Source: Rhynchopus sp. YZ270_cl-10
Taxonomy: Eukaryota; Euglenozoa; Diplonemea; Diplonemida; Diplonemidae
Reading direction: 5' to 3'
Assembly: GCA_964035575.1 (NCBI GenBank)
Contig: OZ037847.1
Coordinates: 1,200,001 to 1,264,000 of the forward strand
Length of the DNA: 64,000 bases
In this document: positions 19,019 to 29,886 of the stretch, piece after piece
How the letters are laid out: every line of letters starts with the position of its first letter
Position numbering within the stretch: the stretch's first letter is position 1
The notes under the pieces: model-generated
Seen by the model: only the letters and a program-made list of their open reading frames with translations
What the model was told of the DNA's origin: nothing
The model's database searches: none
Position numbers and translations under genes: made by a program

Positions 19019-22000
19019 ATGAGCGATTACTACACCACATTTGACTATCACCGGCCGTTGTCCCTTGTGGTTGCTGATGGTGCGGCTTTGGTTACCCCTG
19101 GTGGGGTTAAGTCAATAGATATGGAGAGCCTAGCGAAGTATCTGCAAGAGGATGAGAGCGGGCCAAGGGTCAGTCTGCAGACTGTGGAAGGTGAGGCTAC
19201 GAGCCTTGGGTGCCATTGGGTGGATAGTGCAGAAAAGGAGGGGTTTCTGCGAGAGATTGGTGTGTACAAATACTTTAACGTCATTCTCTACAAAAACGCG
19301 GGCAGCGGCGGGCAGACTGCCGAGGTGGACGCATGCATACAGTCTCTCATCCGCAGAAGCGTCCGCAGAAGCAACACCCCTGAACACGAATTCACCGACC
19401 ACGTAACCATCCTCCTCCTTGCCGGCGACGGCGACCACGCAAAATCATTGGAAAGCGCTATCGAAGGTCACTCCATTTCCCGAACAGTGCATGTCTGGGT
19501 TGCAGGGTGGATGGCTGATATGTCTGAAAAGCTGAAGGGTCTGACCAAAAAGCCGGAACGGCCTCCGAATGTCATTGATTTGGCACGGTTTAAACATAAT
19601 GGATACGCGTCTTCCGATGCAAGCATCACGATATCCCACAACACTCCGAGCCTGAAACAGGTTGTGGCGACTGCGTTTCCTGTGTACGAAGAGTCCTGCA
19701 ACGTCCTGTCGCGGCGTGAGCTGCTCAGGAACGCAGGCCTGCAGGGTCTTCTTACAGCCTCGTGGGAGACGCTGTGTGCACCGACACCACGACATGCAGC
19801 AAAGGTGTTCATCGTGACAGGGGACACTGGGTGTGGGAAGACGACACAAATCCCGCAGCTCCTCTACGACCAGATGCTCTACGCATACGCACGCCGCGAT
19901 ATCGGGAGGACACCACGCATTCTATGTGTCCAGCCACGCCGCCTTGCAACAAAAGAAATATATGCCCGCGTCGTAGACGAACGCAAGCAGAAGCGCGGGC
20001 ATCTCCCATGGTACGGAGAAACCGTCGGTGACATAGGCTACATGATCGGCGGTGATGTGCGCTGCACAAAGTCGACGCCAATTGTGTTCTGCACAGACGG
20101 GATGCTGCGGAAGCAACTCACCTCCGCCTCTGAAGGCGACTGGGATGTTCTCATCATCGACGAAGCGCACGAACGGTCCACAGGGTACGACCTCCTCCTC
20201 TCGCTGGTCCTCACCCCATCCATGCTGACGGGCCGCAGGATCGTCCTCCTCATGTCCGCCACCATGGACAAGATGCAGCAGCAGCTCCGACGCTACGCCA
20301 TAGACTGCCTCGCCTCCTACCAAGGCGAGGCATGGTACCAGCAGCCTGCCGACCTCGTGCAGGCCTACTGTGTCACCGAACCCTACAACGACGCTGCAGC
20401 GGTATCAGTCCCCTTCCGTGATTACCCCCAGGCGCCTGCCAACAAGTTTGCATGTCCTATATTCTACCTGGACGATATTCTCCCGGGTCCCCATCCCGCG
20501 TGTAAAGCGGATGCAGGTGACCAAGATCTGTTTTGGGAAACTCGAAGCAACTTTGTTGTGGACTTTCTGGCAAGCACAATGCAAAAAGGACACGACGACG
20601 ATGTTGTGACTGTGATACTTGTCTTCGCCCCTGCCTTAAAAATTATGAAGGACCTGAAGGCAGGGGTCGTGGACCTGTACAAGGAAGGGAAGTACGACGT
20701 GCCACAGATCTGCCACCTCCACGCAGGGCTCAGGGACGACGACGCGATCACAAGCACGAAGTCGCGCATCATCTTTGCGACGGACACTGCGGAAAGCAGC
20801 ATTACCATTGACGATGCGACGGTGGTGGTGGACCTGTGCCTGCAGAAGGAGTCGTACGACGATAACCACCTCCGCTTCATCAGAACGGCGAAGGCTGCGA
20901 TGACGCAACGCAAAGGGCGTGTGGGACGTGTCTGCCACGGGGAGTGCTACCGGATGATAACACACCGTGAGTATGCCAAAGCCCCTGAGCTGCGCACGCC
21001 TGAGATGGAGCGGGTGAGCCTCGACAGTGCGGTGCTAGACGCATACAGCCTGCTGCACACACGCAACTTGGACCCACTGCTCGTGCTGCAGCGCTGCATC
21101 TCCCCGCCAGATGAACAGAAGCTCCAGCTCGCGAAACGCCGTCTCCAGGATGTCGGCGCAATTCGGGACGGCAGGATGACAGCCTTCGGGTCTCTCCTGC
21201 AGTCACTCCCGCTTGACCTGGAGTTGTCCAGGTTTGTGGTATGGGCGTCTCTGGTGGACCACGACATTGGTAGGTTTGCGGTCGAGGTGGCGGTGATGTC
21301 CCACGCAGACATTTTCTGCCAAGCATCAGACCGTGATGGTGCGCTGTTCGGGACACTCCAGATGGCGTCGCTCCAGCAGTGCCATGCGCGTGGGTTCCCC
21401 TCGGACATCCCTGTGTTGATTGGGTTGCTGCACGAGTACCGGAAGGTAGAGAAGAAACAGAGGGTACGGTGGTGCAGTCAAAACTTCATGCGCCCCCAGG
21501 CAATGGGGCATGTCGAGTCGCTGATTGTGCGCACCAGAATCGAGTTGCACCGCACGCGTCCCTTCTGCCCCTCCTTGCCTGATGCTGACCCAGGGGTCGT
21601 ACGTCTCCGTGAAGAAGACTTGACGCAGGCCATTGTGAAGGAGAGCAGACGACCCACAGACGAAGAGATCGTAGGTCTCCTCCTCATCCATGCCATGGCG
21701 TTTGCAGACTCCACGCGCCCGATGAAGTGTAAGGCGGATAAATCACGCTACCCTAAAAAAAAGTTTTGTTTTAAGAACTGCAAGCACAAGCTTCGCGACC
21801 TGAATGCATTCAGCCACTACATCACAAAGCCAGCTATTGCCAAAAAGCTGCAGGAGTATCCCATACGCTTTCTTCCTGTGCTCGAAGACCATTTCGAGCT
21901 CGAAGCTGACATTGACACCAAGTCAAAACTAGACAAGTCCATGTTCGGGATGCCAGAGGGGCTGTGGTACTTCAGCAAGTTGGTAGAGCTCAGCAACATC

Positions 22001-22660
22001 AACGTGCTTACCGGTGCGCGCCGTACCCGCTCCTTTGCGCCCCCTCCAGAGGGCCTTAACTTCTTAGAAGTCGACACCGGCAAGGATGCCGTGCATGCCA
22101 TCCTTGCCTCAAGCGTGCTGAACCCCATTGCTGCCGGAATGGATGGCAACACCCCTGGGTGTGTTGTTTCTGTCAGCCAAAAGCAGCACGAAAACCAGAA
22201 GGGAACCCGTAGTCTGGAGCTGCGACACTGCAACACGTATTTCAGCTTTACACACAACAAGCGTATGGAACACCTGCTGTGTGCGATTGTTCGAGAGTTT
22301 GGACAGGTGAACGGGTGTTCGGCAACGGGAAGCCACCCACAACGTGAAGGCTCGGTGTCACCAGCTGATGATGTGCGACTGCAAGGCGTGCACGCTAAAC
22401 TGAGAGACACGTTGACTCTGTTGGAATCGTTTCCTATGGGGGAAGGGTACGAGGGGTTGGTCGGCCAGGCGCAGTACGCCGATGAGAAGTACCACAGTGC
22501 AAAGGGGGAGTTGCTTTTGTTTGTGGCAAGCGTGTTGCAGACGGATGTTGCGCATCTCGTGGGCAGTTTCAAGGTTGTCCACTCTCGCTCGCCCGCAACA
22601 AAAATGCCGTTCGGCATAGATATAGATCTGATGCAAGCGCTGCAAAACTTGTTTCCATAA
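19019..22660 (+). CDS. divergent DEAH-box (DHX-type) helicase
   Basis: Intronless, 1213 aa. Superfamily 2 DEAH helicases use ATP to unwind or remodel RNA or RNP. Walker A is GDTGCGKTT (Lys274), motif II IIDEAHERS (Asp381-His384), motif III SAT (413-415), motif V FATDTAESSITID (from 586) and motif VI QRKGRVGR (from 630). The canonical motif VI is QRxGRxGR. The segment from about 680 (LDAYSLLHTRNLDPL onward) resembles the winged-helix/HA2 region that follows the core in DHX proteins. The first 240 residues and the last 400 or so have no domain I recognise, and the C-terminal part lacks an obvious OB-fold signature. The ATG at 19019 follows a C-rich leader. I cannot assign it to splicing, ribosome biogenesis or antiviral roles. 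Confidence 0.88.
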   Translation: MSDYYTTFDYHRPLSLVVADGAALVTPGGVKSIDMESLAKYLQEDESGPRVSLQTVEGEATSLGCHWVDSAEKEGFLREIGVYKYFNVILYKNAGSGGQTAEVDACIQSLIRRSVRRSNTPEHEFTDHVTILLLAGDGDHAKSLESAIEGHSISRTVHVWVAGWMADMSEKLKGLTKKPERPPNVIDLARFKHNGYASSDASITISHNTPSLKQVVATAFPVYEESCNVLSRRELLRNAGLQGLLTASWETLCAPTPRHAAKVFIVTGDTGCGKTTQIPQLLYDQMLYAYARRDIGRTPRILCVQPRRLATKEIYARVVDERKQKRGHLPWYGETVGDIGYMIGGDVRCTKSTPIVFCTDGMLRKQLTSASEGDWDVLIIDEAHERSTGYDLLLSLVLTPSMLTGRRIVLLMSATMDKMQQQLRRYAIDCLASYQGEAWYQQPADLVQAYCVTEPYNDAAAVSVPFRDYPQAPANKFACPIFYLDDILPGPHPACKADAGDQDLFWETRSNFVVDFLASTMQKGHDDDVVTVILVFAPALKIMKDLKAGVVDLYKEGKYDVPQICHLHAGLRDDDAITSTKSRIIFATDTAESSITIDDATVVVDLCLQKESYDDNHLRFIRTAKAAMTQRKGRVGRVCHGECYRMITHREYAKAPELRTPEMERVSLDSAVLDAYSLLHTRNLDPLLVLQRCISPPDEQKLQLAKRRLQDVGAIRDGRMTAFGSLLQSLPLDLELSRFVVWASLVDHDIGRFAVEVAVMSHADIFCQASDRDGALFGTLQMASLQQCHARGFPSDIPVLIGLLHEYRKVEKKQRVRWCSQNFMRPQAMGHVESLIVRTRIELHRTRPFCPSLPDADPGVVRLREEDLTQAIVKESRRPTDEEIVGLLLIHAMAFADSTRPMKCKADKSRYPKKKFCFKNCKHKLRDLNAFSHYITKPAIAKKLQEYPIRFLPVLEDHFELEADIDTKSKLDKSMFGMPEGLWYFSKLVELSNINVLTGARRTRSFAPPPEGLNFLEVDTGKDAVHAILASSVLNPIAAGMDGNTPGCVVSVSQKQHENQKGTRSLELRHCNTYFSFTHNKRMEHLLCAIVREFGQVNGCSATGSHPQREGSVSPADDVRLQGVHAKLRDTLTLLESFPMGEGYEGLVGQAQYADEKYHSAKGELLLFVASVLQTDVAHLVGSFKVVHSRSPATKMPFGIDIDLMQALQNLFP

Positions 22661-23539
22661 AACTTTAATCTGCGCAGACAGGTCCACACCACATTCAACA
22701 CAAAGCATTGTAAAAAAAAAATGGGAAAACAGCGGCACGGCAAACGAAAAGCAGTGTCAGATCTTGGTCTCTTTGGAGTAGCTGGGACTTTCGTACCCCC
22801 CATTTTTTTTTTCTTTTTTAAAACTATGGCAACGTGTATCCCCGCGTACGATTAATCCACGTGACCCGCCCTCCCCTGTTCACATTTCGTGGAAGCCGCT
22901 TTTTTTATTTGTGTGGATGCTTCAACGCAACACGATACTTATCAACACGAAGAGACACAAGTAACTTTTATGTTGTAGCGGACAGTATTCCGAGTTGTGA
23001 ATATTGTTGCCCGCAGGTTGGCAAGCTACGATACGTGAAGCACATTCACTTTTGTGTTGCACTTAGCAATGATACAAATTGGGTATCTACCCATATTCTC
23101 AGCCAGTTCATCTGGTTTTTATTTTATTTTATTTTCAAAATATCGCGTGCAGGCTTCGCACTTTGAGCACTAAATTGTTCAAACAAAATAGAAAAATTAC
23201 AAAAAAAAACGGGATCAACTCCTTTTGGGAAATGATACCCACCCACAAAACAAACACAAAAACTATTTAAAAAAAAAAAAAAACAAACAAACAAACAAAC
23301 AAGATCAAAACACCCTGCAAAAAAAGGCAAAACAAGAGCACAAAGCAACCATAACAAAAACTTCATATATAAAACCCGTCACCGACATACGCGTCTATAC
23401 CAACATAACGCTTTTCTCTATCTCTCTATCCAACTCTTTCAAATAAAAAGACCCCCTTTTTTCTCTCCCAACCCATCTCCCCCCCCTTCTCTCCCTCTCC
23501 CCTATTCGACCTACCCCATTTAGGAGAGGTGGAAAAAAA
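22661..23539. other. intergenic region between helicase and coiled-coil gene
   Basis: No supported gene. A- and T-rich, with an AAAC microsatellite near 23281-23300. A pyrimidine-rich leader (23450-23520) precedes the next start. Confidence 0.5.
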
Positions 23540-25516
23540 ATGGCAACAGAAGAAAATCGTGATTCTGATTCAGGAGAGGTTGACCCTGAGGAAGAAGAAC
23601 GGGAAGAGGATGAGGAGGGTGAATTTGCAACCCCCTTGGAGGCGCAGGCTACTGCAGAAGAGGCGGACGAGGCAAATGAAGAAGAGGAAGATGAAGACGA
23701 AGACGAGAACACCGCCGGGGTGAATGAAGGCGACAATGACGACAACGTTCGCTCCCACAGCACGCATCTTGACGAGGTGACACACGAAAACGAAGAGGAA
23801 GAAGAAGAAGAAGAGTTTCGCATCAAAGACTCTGCCTCTGAGGACGGAGCTGCACCACAAACGGCAGGCGACGCAGCCGGAGACGATGAAGACGACATAC
23901 CCACAACCCCCAACGACGTTGAGATTACAAAACGTTCAAAAGAGGACACCATTACCCCAAAGCCTGCCTGTATCCTTGCCTCCCCTCGACGCGTGTTAAT
24001 GGCAGGGTCTGAAGAGGCCTCTGCACGCCCTGCTTCCTCGCATTCTTCAGAAGCAGATGCCCACGCTGATACCGCCCATTCATTATCATTTGACATTCCG
24101 GTTTCAACCCCGCCCTTAGTAAAGGTACCGCAAATTAATTTTGAGCATACCCCTGCAGAAGAGGGGATGAAAAGCCCAAAGCGGATGTTGTTGCCGGAGA
24201 TACTTCCAGTTGTACCGGCGTTTGAGAAAATGGATTTGATTGGAGAGTTGACAGAGGAAAGAGAAAGCCTTTTGGGAAGAATTGCAGAATTAGAGGCAAA
24301 AGAGGCGCAACCGTCATCAATGGTGAATGCGTCTTTAGAGGAGAAATTGCAGGCGAGTTTGGAGCCGGAGACGACTACGTCGGAGGTGGATATTAGCAGA
24401 TTGTTGGACCTGCAGTCTTTTCAGGATATTTTACAGAATGTTATGTTGGTTGCATCAGGCGGCGATGCAGGATATTTTGAGATAATTGATGGAATGAGCA
24501 CAGAGGATGGTACCGCAACGTTGGGGAGGGTTTCTCGTCAATTATTGAGTCTTGCGTCTTCAAACTTTCGAACACACCAACGCCTTGCAGAGGAATACCG
24601 TACTGCACAGGATCGCTTCGAACAGCGTCTTCAACGTGCAGTAAACGATGCTTTTGCAACACCACGTTCACCGCGTCATGATGACTCTATGACAAATGGC
24701 GATATGACACCACGTATCGATTTGCTCTCCTCTCGTGACCTCTCTGCTCCTGCATCTTATGCGAGAAGTATTTGTAGAACACCACGGCAATACATCGAAT
24801 ATGCTCTTACTCCACGCAATGAGCCTACCCCTTCTGCGGATACACCATGCGATCAATTGGCTATGGACACCCCTCGAGTTCTCCCTTCAGAAGAGGAGTA
24901 CGAACCCATGATGCATCTCGCCAGAGTAAACAACCTCTACAGCCGACTTCTCACAAGAGAGCTTCAGGAGCATATTTTGACAAAGAATTCGCTTGCGAGA
25001 GTGAAGGAGGAGAATACAGTGTTGGTCTCGCAACTTCAAGAGCGTGAGACAGAGTTGTTAGAGAAGGAGACCACATTATCGCATATAAGAGAAGAGCTCG
25101 GGGAGGCAGGAAATTGTATTGCAGATTTGCGGTTAGAGGTGGAGAGTGTTGACAAAGGGGGGATGGTGGTGGTGCAGAAGGAGTTGAGGGGGGTGAAGGA
25201 AGCGCTTTTAGCTCAGCAGAGGCAGGCGGCGGATCGTGAGGCTTCTCTGATCAGTGAAATTGACAAAATGCAGGCAGATCTGCTTCAAGGATTGGAGCGT
25301 CTGCTTTCGATAGAGGAAGGTGTCTCGACAACCCCTACCCTCAGCCCCGCCCTCCCCCCCGCAAAGCCCCGCTCCATCTGGATCTCCTCCACCGCCACCC
25401 CCTCCCCACCAAAGAAGGTCGGTATCCTCGCCACAGAGCTCCGATCTCTCTGCTCCGCAATCCGCAGACGCAGCTCTTCTGTCGAGCATGCGGCTTCCCT
25501 CATCCCGGAACAGTAG
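23540..25516 (+). CDS. acidic coiled-coil protein of unknown function
   Basis: A single-exon frame of 658 aa from an ATG after a purine-rich leader, ending in TAG. The first about 120 residues are extremely acidic (runs of E and D). A Ser/Thr-Pro-rich middle has repeated short motifs of the type TPR and SPR (for example ATPRSPRH, CRTPRQY, DTPRVLP), possible sites for proline-directed kinases. Predicted coiled coils lie around residues 230-255 and about 450-595 (heptad-rich, ending GLERLLSIEEG). The tail is Pro- and Ser-rich. There is no signal peptide, no membrane segment and no enzyme motif. It is probably a cytoskeletal or scaffold protein, but that is a guess from composition. Confidence 0.85.
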   Translation: MATEENRDSDSGEVDPEEEEREEDEEGEFATPLEAQATAEEADEANEEEEDEDEDENTAGVNEGDNDDNVRSHSTHLDEVTHENEEEEEEEEFRIKDSASEDGAAPQTAGDAAGDDEDDIPTTPNDVEITKRSKEDTITPKPACILASPRRVLMAGSEEASARPASSHSSEADAHADTAHSLSFDIPVSTPPLVKVPQINFEHTPAEEGMKSPKRMLLPEILPVVPAFEKMDLIGELTEERESLLGRIAELEAKEAQPSSMVNASLEEKLQASLEPETTTSEVDISRLLDLQSFQDILQNVMLVASGGDAGYFEIIDGMSTEDGTATLGRVSRQLLSLASSNFRTHQRLAEEYRTAQDRFEQRLQRAVNDAFATPRSPRHDDSMTNGDMTPRIDLLSSRDLSAPASYARSICRTPRQYIEYALTPRNEPTPSADTPCDQLAMDTPRVLPSEEEYEPMMHLARVNNLYSRLLTRELQEHILTKNSLARVKEENTVLVSQLQERETELLEKETTLSHIREELGEAGNCIADLRLEVESVDKGGMVVVQKELRGVKEALLAQQRQAADREASLISEIDKMQADLLQGLERLLSIEEGVSTTPTLSPALPPAKPRSIWISSTATPSPPKKVGILATELRSLCSAIRRRSSSVEHAASLIPEQ

Positions 25517-26012
25517 AGATTATTGAGCTTTTTTTTGTCGTAAAAAGGAAAAATTGGTAAATGTTTTAAGGTGGGTTTGGGAGGGAGGGATGGGATGGGA
25601 TGGGATGGGATGGGTGTTTTTGTATAGGATTTTTTTCTCCCCCCAATGCGTCCGGTGTACGGTGAGGCGTTTGAACTTTAACGAAACGACATGAAATGAA
25701 AAAAAGGGTGCCCTTGAGTACAGATCCTGCACTAGCAGGTGATTGTCGACACAATAAAAAAAGGGGGTAAGTATCTCTTCAAGTCTTCCGAGGTTTATCC
25801 GTATTCTCCATTTTATTTTTTATCTGGGATGGTAATGTGGGTCAGTCAGAGGCGTTTCGTCGGAGGTGTTGTTGGTCCCTCATTGGTTTGATTGGTGCAG
25901 AGAGGCTTGGTGTCCCCCCAATGGTTGTCCAGTGTTATCCCAAACTTTTCCTAAAAACACCACAGAAAACACAAAACACACAAAAGGGTTTGGGTAGGGG
26001 AAATATCTGAGA
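25517..26012. other. intergenic region with GGGAT microsatellite and family C fragment
   Basis: No supported gene. It holds about five tandem gggat units (25585-25614), a family C fragment at 25706-25757 ending ggtgattgtcgacacaa, and a D-like block at about 25830 (gtgggtcagtcagagg). Confidence 0.5.
25585..25614 (+). repeat. GGGAT microsatellite
   Basis: About five tandem gggat units directly after gtttgggaggga. G-triplets every five bases could form a quadruplex. It lies about 70 bp past the stop of the coiled-coil gene. Confidence 0.7.
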
Positions 26013-27951
26013 ATGGCGGACTTCAATTTCGTATGTAACCTAACCTCAACCTATCACCCCTTTTGTACGTTTTTTTTTTGGCCTTAAAGAGGTCTCCTCT
26101 TCACTGCCAGGTAGTCAGTGGGAGCGTATTGCAGTAATAAAAATATCACCACAGAATATTTATTACACACTTTACGCACAAACAAATAGGATGGAGCTCC
26201 CCCGTCCCGCACTTGTATTATGAGGGAATACAGCCACCCCGATACCTCAACCTATATCCCCTTCGTTTCTCTTCTCTTTCTGGCCGGATTAGTGACTCAG
26301 GGATGCTCCGTATAGGCTCTCCCCTATACTGCAAAACGGGTGACCCCAACCTATGTCACGCAGACTTTTGTTTGGTTGATTACGATGACTAAAGATGAGT
26401 CATAAAATTTTTCATAGGCATTTGTTCATACCTTCAAAATAAACTTCTTTTTCTCAGGCATTCAGCGCGACCCCGAAGGAAACAACGGAGGAAAGCAACA
26501 TTGCAGCCAACCCTTTTGGCAAGCCAAGCAACCCTTTTGCTGCTCCTGCCACGCAGGGTGCAGGGTTCACTAACCCCTTTGGAAGCCCCGCTGCGACATC
26601 AAGCACAACCACACCGTTCGTTAACCCATTCGCCACACCAACACCCTCCACCACCTCCACCACCACACCTACCAACCCATTCGCCGCCCCAAACCCTTTT
26701 GCCAAACCCTCTCCTGCGGGCACCTCTACCACTGGTGCAACCCCTGAGGCAGGTCGTGGGCGTGGGGCACCGAAGTCTGCAAGCGTTCCGACCCCTACCC
26801 CACCTGCTGCAGGGCGTGGTCGGGGTGACACCGTACCCGCTGCTGTGGCTGCCGCAGCAATCCCGATGCCAAGCCTGGAGCCTGTGGAGGATGAGGTTGC
26901 CACCGTCGCTACCCCTACGCCCGCACCCACACCCACCCCTACTCCTGCCCCTACCCCTACCCCTGCCACGACATCTGCCCCCGAGGCCCGCGCTTCCTGC
27001 GCATCGCAAAACGAAATGTGGGTCTGCCCACAATGCCACTCCCTCCAAAGCACCAGCGTAGCACGGTGTGGTACCTGCCATACTCCGCAAGAAAAGGCGC
27101 AGGGGGGTTTGAAATCATTGGATGATGCGTATGAAGGGCTACCCACCGAGCTTGCAGACAGAGAAACCCGCCAACGCGGGAAGGGCGCCATGGCAGGAGG
27201 GAAGGGCGCCGCCCCTGCCCCTTCAGGCGGTGCGACCATCTCCGCGCCTCCTGCTGGTGTGTCGGTGGCTGGTCCATCCTCTTCGGGTCCACCCCAAGCT
27301 GCGCGTGGGCGTGGTGCGCCTCCAGGGAAAGGCGCAAAGGGCGCAACCTCTGCAAAGCAAACCGGAACGAAAGGGAGTTATTCGCATATGGAGTACGTCG
27401 CACCAGGGGTAGAGCCGTCTACGCTGGACCCAGAGAAGGAGTTGAAGGTTGCGCAGGTCCGCATGAAGGAGCAGAAGCTGAAGGAAATGAAGGAGCTTCT
27501 CGCAAAGAAGGAGAAGTCCGAAAAGCTCACCGCGAAGCTTGCTGCGGCGGACCCAAAAGAGCTTCGTGTCGACCACGAAAACGACCAGCTTGCCTACAAA
27601 CACGACGAATTTGTTAAATTCTACACCGGCACCGCAGGGGTAGAAAAATGGTTCAAATGCCCCACAGTAGGCGAATGGGCGACCTGGGGAGAGGAACGGC
27701 CAAAGAACGTAACAGAAGACCAATGGATAGACCTTGCCTTGGTGAAAGCAAAAAGCCTTGTCGAGAAGTTTGAGACAATGAAGGAAGAGCGTGAAAAGGA
27801 GAGGCGAATTGAGCTGCAGAGTGACTCTCTAGTGCAGGAGGAGATTGCGAAAGCCAAGGAGGAGGCAAAGCGGGAGGCTGAGGCGGAGAAGGCCAACCTT
27901 CTTGCGGAGTTGGCCCGATTGCGTGCGGCGACTGCGGGGACATCTACGTAA
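26013..27951 (+). CDS. NPF-motif and RanBP2 zinc-finger protein, two exons
   Basis: Exon 1 is proposed at 26013-26030 (MADFNF only), the intron at 26031-26457 (gtatgt...ctcag), and exon 2 at 26458-27951 (503 aa in total). Exon 2 is open from the acceptor and in phase with exon 1. Residues about 7-90 carry six NPF tripeptides (NPFGKPSNPFAAP and similar), the ligand of EH domains in endocytic proteins. A Pro/Thr-rich linker with GRGRG patches follows. Next comes a RanBP2-type finger, WVCPQCHSLQ...ARCGTC (C-x2-C-x10-C-x2-C), near residue 190. The C-terminal half is charged helix, with about 65 residues of more globular sequence (KWFKCPTVGEWATWGEE) between helices. It could act in trafficking or at nuclear pores; the motif mix does not decide. 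The six-codon first exon is the weakest part of the model. Confidence 0.75.
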
Positions 27952-28822
27952 GGCTTTCTTAGACACGAAGGATTTTTTTAAACCCTTTGGGGGACATTTT
28001 TTGAGCAGAAAGCCTTTTGGGTGTCGAAAAACTTGATAATTCAAAAAAAGGGCAAAATAATAAAGTGGAACACCTCCTATAGGTGTCTTCACAGAGTCAA
28101 GTTTTCAACAAAAAAAAATAGGTAACAGCGGGTTTAGCGGTAGAGAGGTTATAATCAAACCAACTTTTTTCTTCCCAGACAGTTTTATCTGAAAACTCGC
28201 GAAAAAAAAAAAAAAGAAGCAAAATCTGAGGGTAATGGGGGGGTGTTTTTTTTTTGAGGAAATTTTTAAATTTTGCTGTAGGGTGTGTGTGTACTTCCAC
28301 GCAGTAGCCGTATTCCCCTTTCTAGAGCATCAGCTTGTTTTTTTTTGGGGGGACCTTTCTATAAAGATGTATCTCTACATGAATGCACTGTGCTGTTCAT
28401 TTCTTGTAGTATTTTTTAGAGGCGTTTTGCAAAATTCAATTTTCAATAAAAAGAAGTGAACCCTTTCCCCCCTCAAGCAATATATTTTTTCACTTCGTCG
28501 TTTTCACCTCTATGGTGGCCTGAAGCTGCAACACGACAGTGTGAGGGTTCAATTGAAGGGATAATTGAAGAGATTTGCAGTCATCGCTGTCCGAGGACGG
28601 ACAGGGACAGAGGCCCACTTCGTCTAAATGCGAGTGTCTTTTCTCCTTGAGTCGCTATGAATCTTCCATTTTATATCAATGTGACTTAGCACGAAAGGCA
28701 TTCATTTAGTTTTTCTTTTATTTTAGCCTAAACCGAAAGCTTCATATCCACCCCATTATTTTACCAGGGAAAAAAAGAAAACTGGGTTCAAGGGAGCCTT
28801 TCTCCCCCCTCCCCCTCTACAC
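27952..28822. other. intergenic region
   Basis: No supported gene. A/T runs dominate. A short patch at about 28500-28650 (64-codon frame, CEGSIEGIIEEICSHRC) has mild coding character but no recognisable family or splice partners. Confidence 0.45.
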
Positions 28823-29524
28823 ATGAGATTCATTCTCGCCTTTCTGCTTCTGCACTGTGCAGGATGCGATGCGCGTACATTTAAATGGACTGGCCTGAAG
28901 AGCACTCTCTGGGACGACAACGGGAACTGGTATACCGAAGGCGCACCGGGGATTCCTGGAGCAGGTGACGACGTTGTGATTGACACCCCCGCTGCTGCAG
29001 CTGTTGTGGTGGTTACGTCGAATTTAACTATTGCATCACTGACAATGGGGGCAGACACGACTGGCAGTGCGCTTCTTCAGTTGCAAGCAGAAGTTAATAT
29101 TACTGGAGTTGCGATTGTTCAGCCTTATGGGAAGGTGCAGCTTGAAAGCCAGGGTGCGAGGTTGGTGTGTGGTAACATGGATGTTGCAGGGGCCTTTCAT
29201 TTCACTGCAGGCACCCTTTCTGTGTCATCCATGTTGGTAACTGGATCCGCCAGCTTTCTTGCAGAAGGGGTGATGAACGTTCTAGACTCGCACATCCAGC
29301 TTGCAACCCGCTTCCCCATAGCCGCGTCTGGTACCCTCTCTATGCAAGGAAACTCTACAATCTTTTCAGAAGCGCCCTTTAAAACTGCAGGCACCCTCCT
29401 CATCCAAGGCGAAACCAATACAATCTCCGCAAAAATAACGGCCGGTGAAGACGAAGGATTTTCCTGGGAATATCCTGAGCAGAAAAGAACTGATAGTTTC
29501 GAGTATTACTCCTCCTCGCTTTGA
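28823..29524 (+). CDS. small secreted beta-rich protein
   Basis: Single exon, 233 aa, ending in TGA. The N-terminus (MRFILAFLLLHCAGCDA) is a clear signal peptide. The segment with KWTG, NGNWYTEGAPG and GAGDDVVIDTP matches the pattern W...NW..G.PG.GDDVVI, which starts many extracellular parallel-beta proteins of adhesin type. The following 150 residues are a run of short alternating hydrophobic strands (GTLSVSSMLV, GTLSMQGNST, GTLLIQGETN) consistent with beta-helix coils. Two to three N-glycosylation sequons are present. There is no membrane anchor. It is much shorter than typical beta-helix surface proteins, so it could be one truncated member of a larger family, or a complete small one. Confidence 0.75.
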   Translation: MRFILAFLLLHCAGCDARTFKWTGLKSTLWDDNGNWYTEGAPGIPGAGDDVVIDTPAAAAVVVVTSNLTIASLTMGADTTGSALLQLQAEVNITGVAIVQPYGKVQLESQGARLVCGNMDVAGAFHFTAGTLSVSSMLVTGSASFLAEGVMNVLDSHIQLATRFPIAASGTLSMQGNSTIFSEAPFKTAGTLLIQGETNTISAKITAGEDEGFSWEYPEQKRTDSFEYYSSSL

Positions 29525-29886
29525 AGGGGGTTTTTCGACAAATTTTTTTTTGTCAACAATTAAAAACTGTTTCGGACAAATACTGAGGCCAAGAAAGGCG
29601 GAGTGTAGACACAATTAGTTAGACGGAAGTATAGTCGTGGATTGAGAGGAATCGGCGGAGTGCGCTCATATAATTTTATTGTGTAAAATAAAGCGCGCTT
29701 TCAAAAAAAAATACGCACACCCCTCACTTACGACGCAAAAAAAACGTTTACAAAAAAAAATCTTCTTTTTTAGTTCTTTTTGCTTCTACACAACAAACGC
29801 ATCAACAACAACAGGGAAAGCACCTTCCTTTTTTTGGTGTTTTTGAAGGGGGGGGAGGTGTACCTCTCCCCCTTTTCTTTTTCAAG
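29525..29886. other. intergenic region
   Basis: No gene. A/T runs with aataaa-like sequence near 29688 (gtaaaataaag), a possible 3' end signal for the upstream gene. A pyrimidine-rich leader precedes the next start. Confidence 0.4.

Noticed and set aside
28456-28650. 64-codon + frame with CEGSIEGIIEEICSHRC
   Set aside because: Too short, no domain, and no convincing splice partners.
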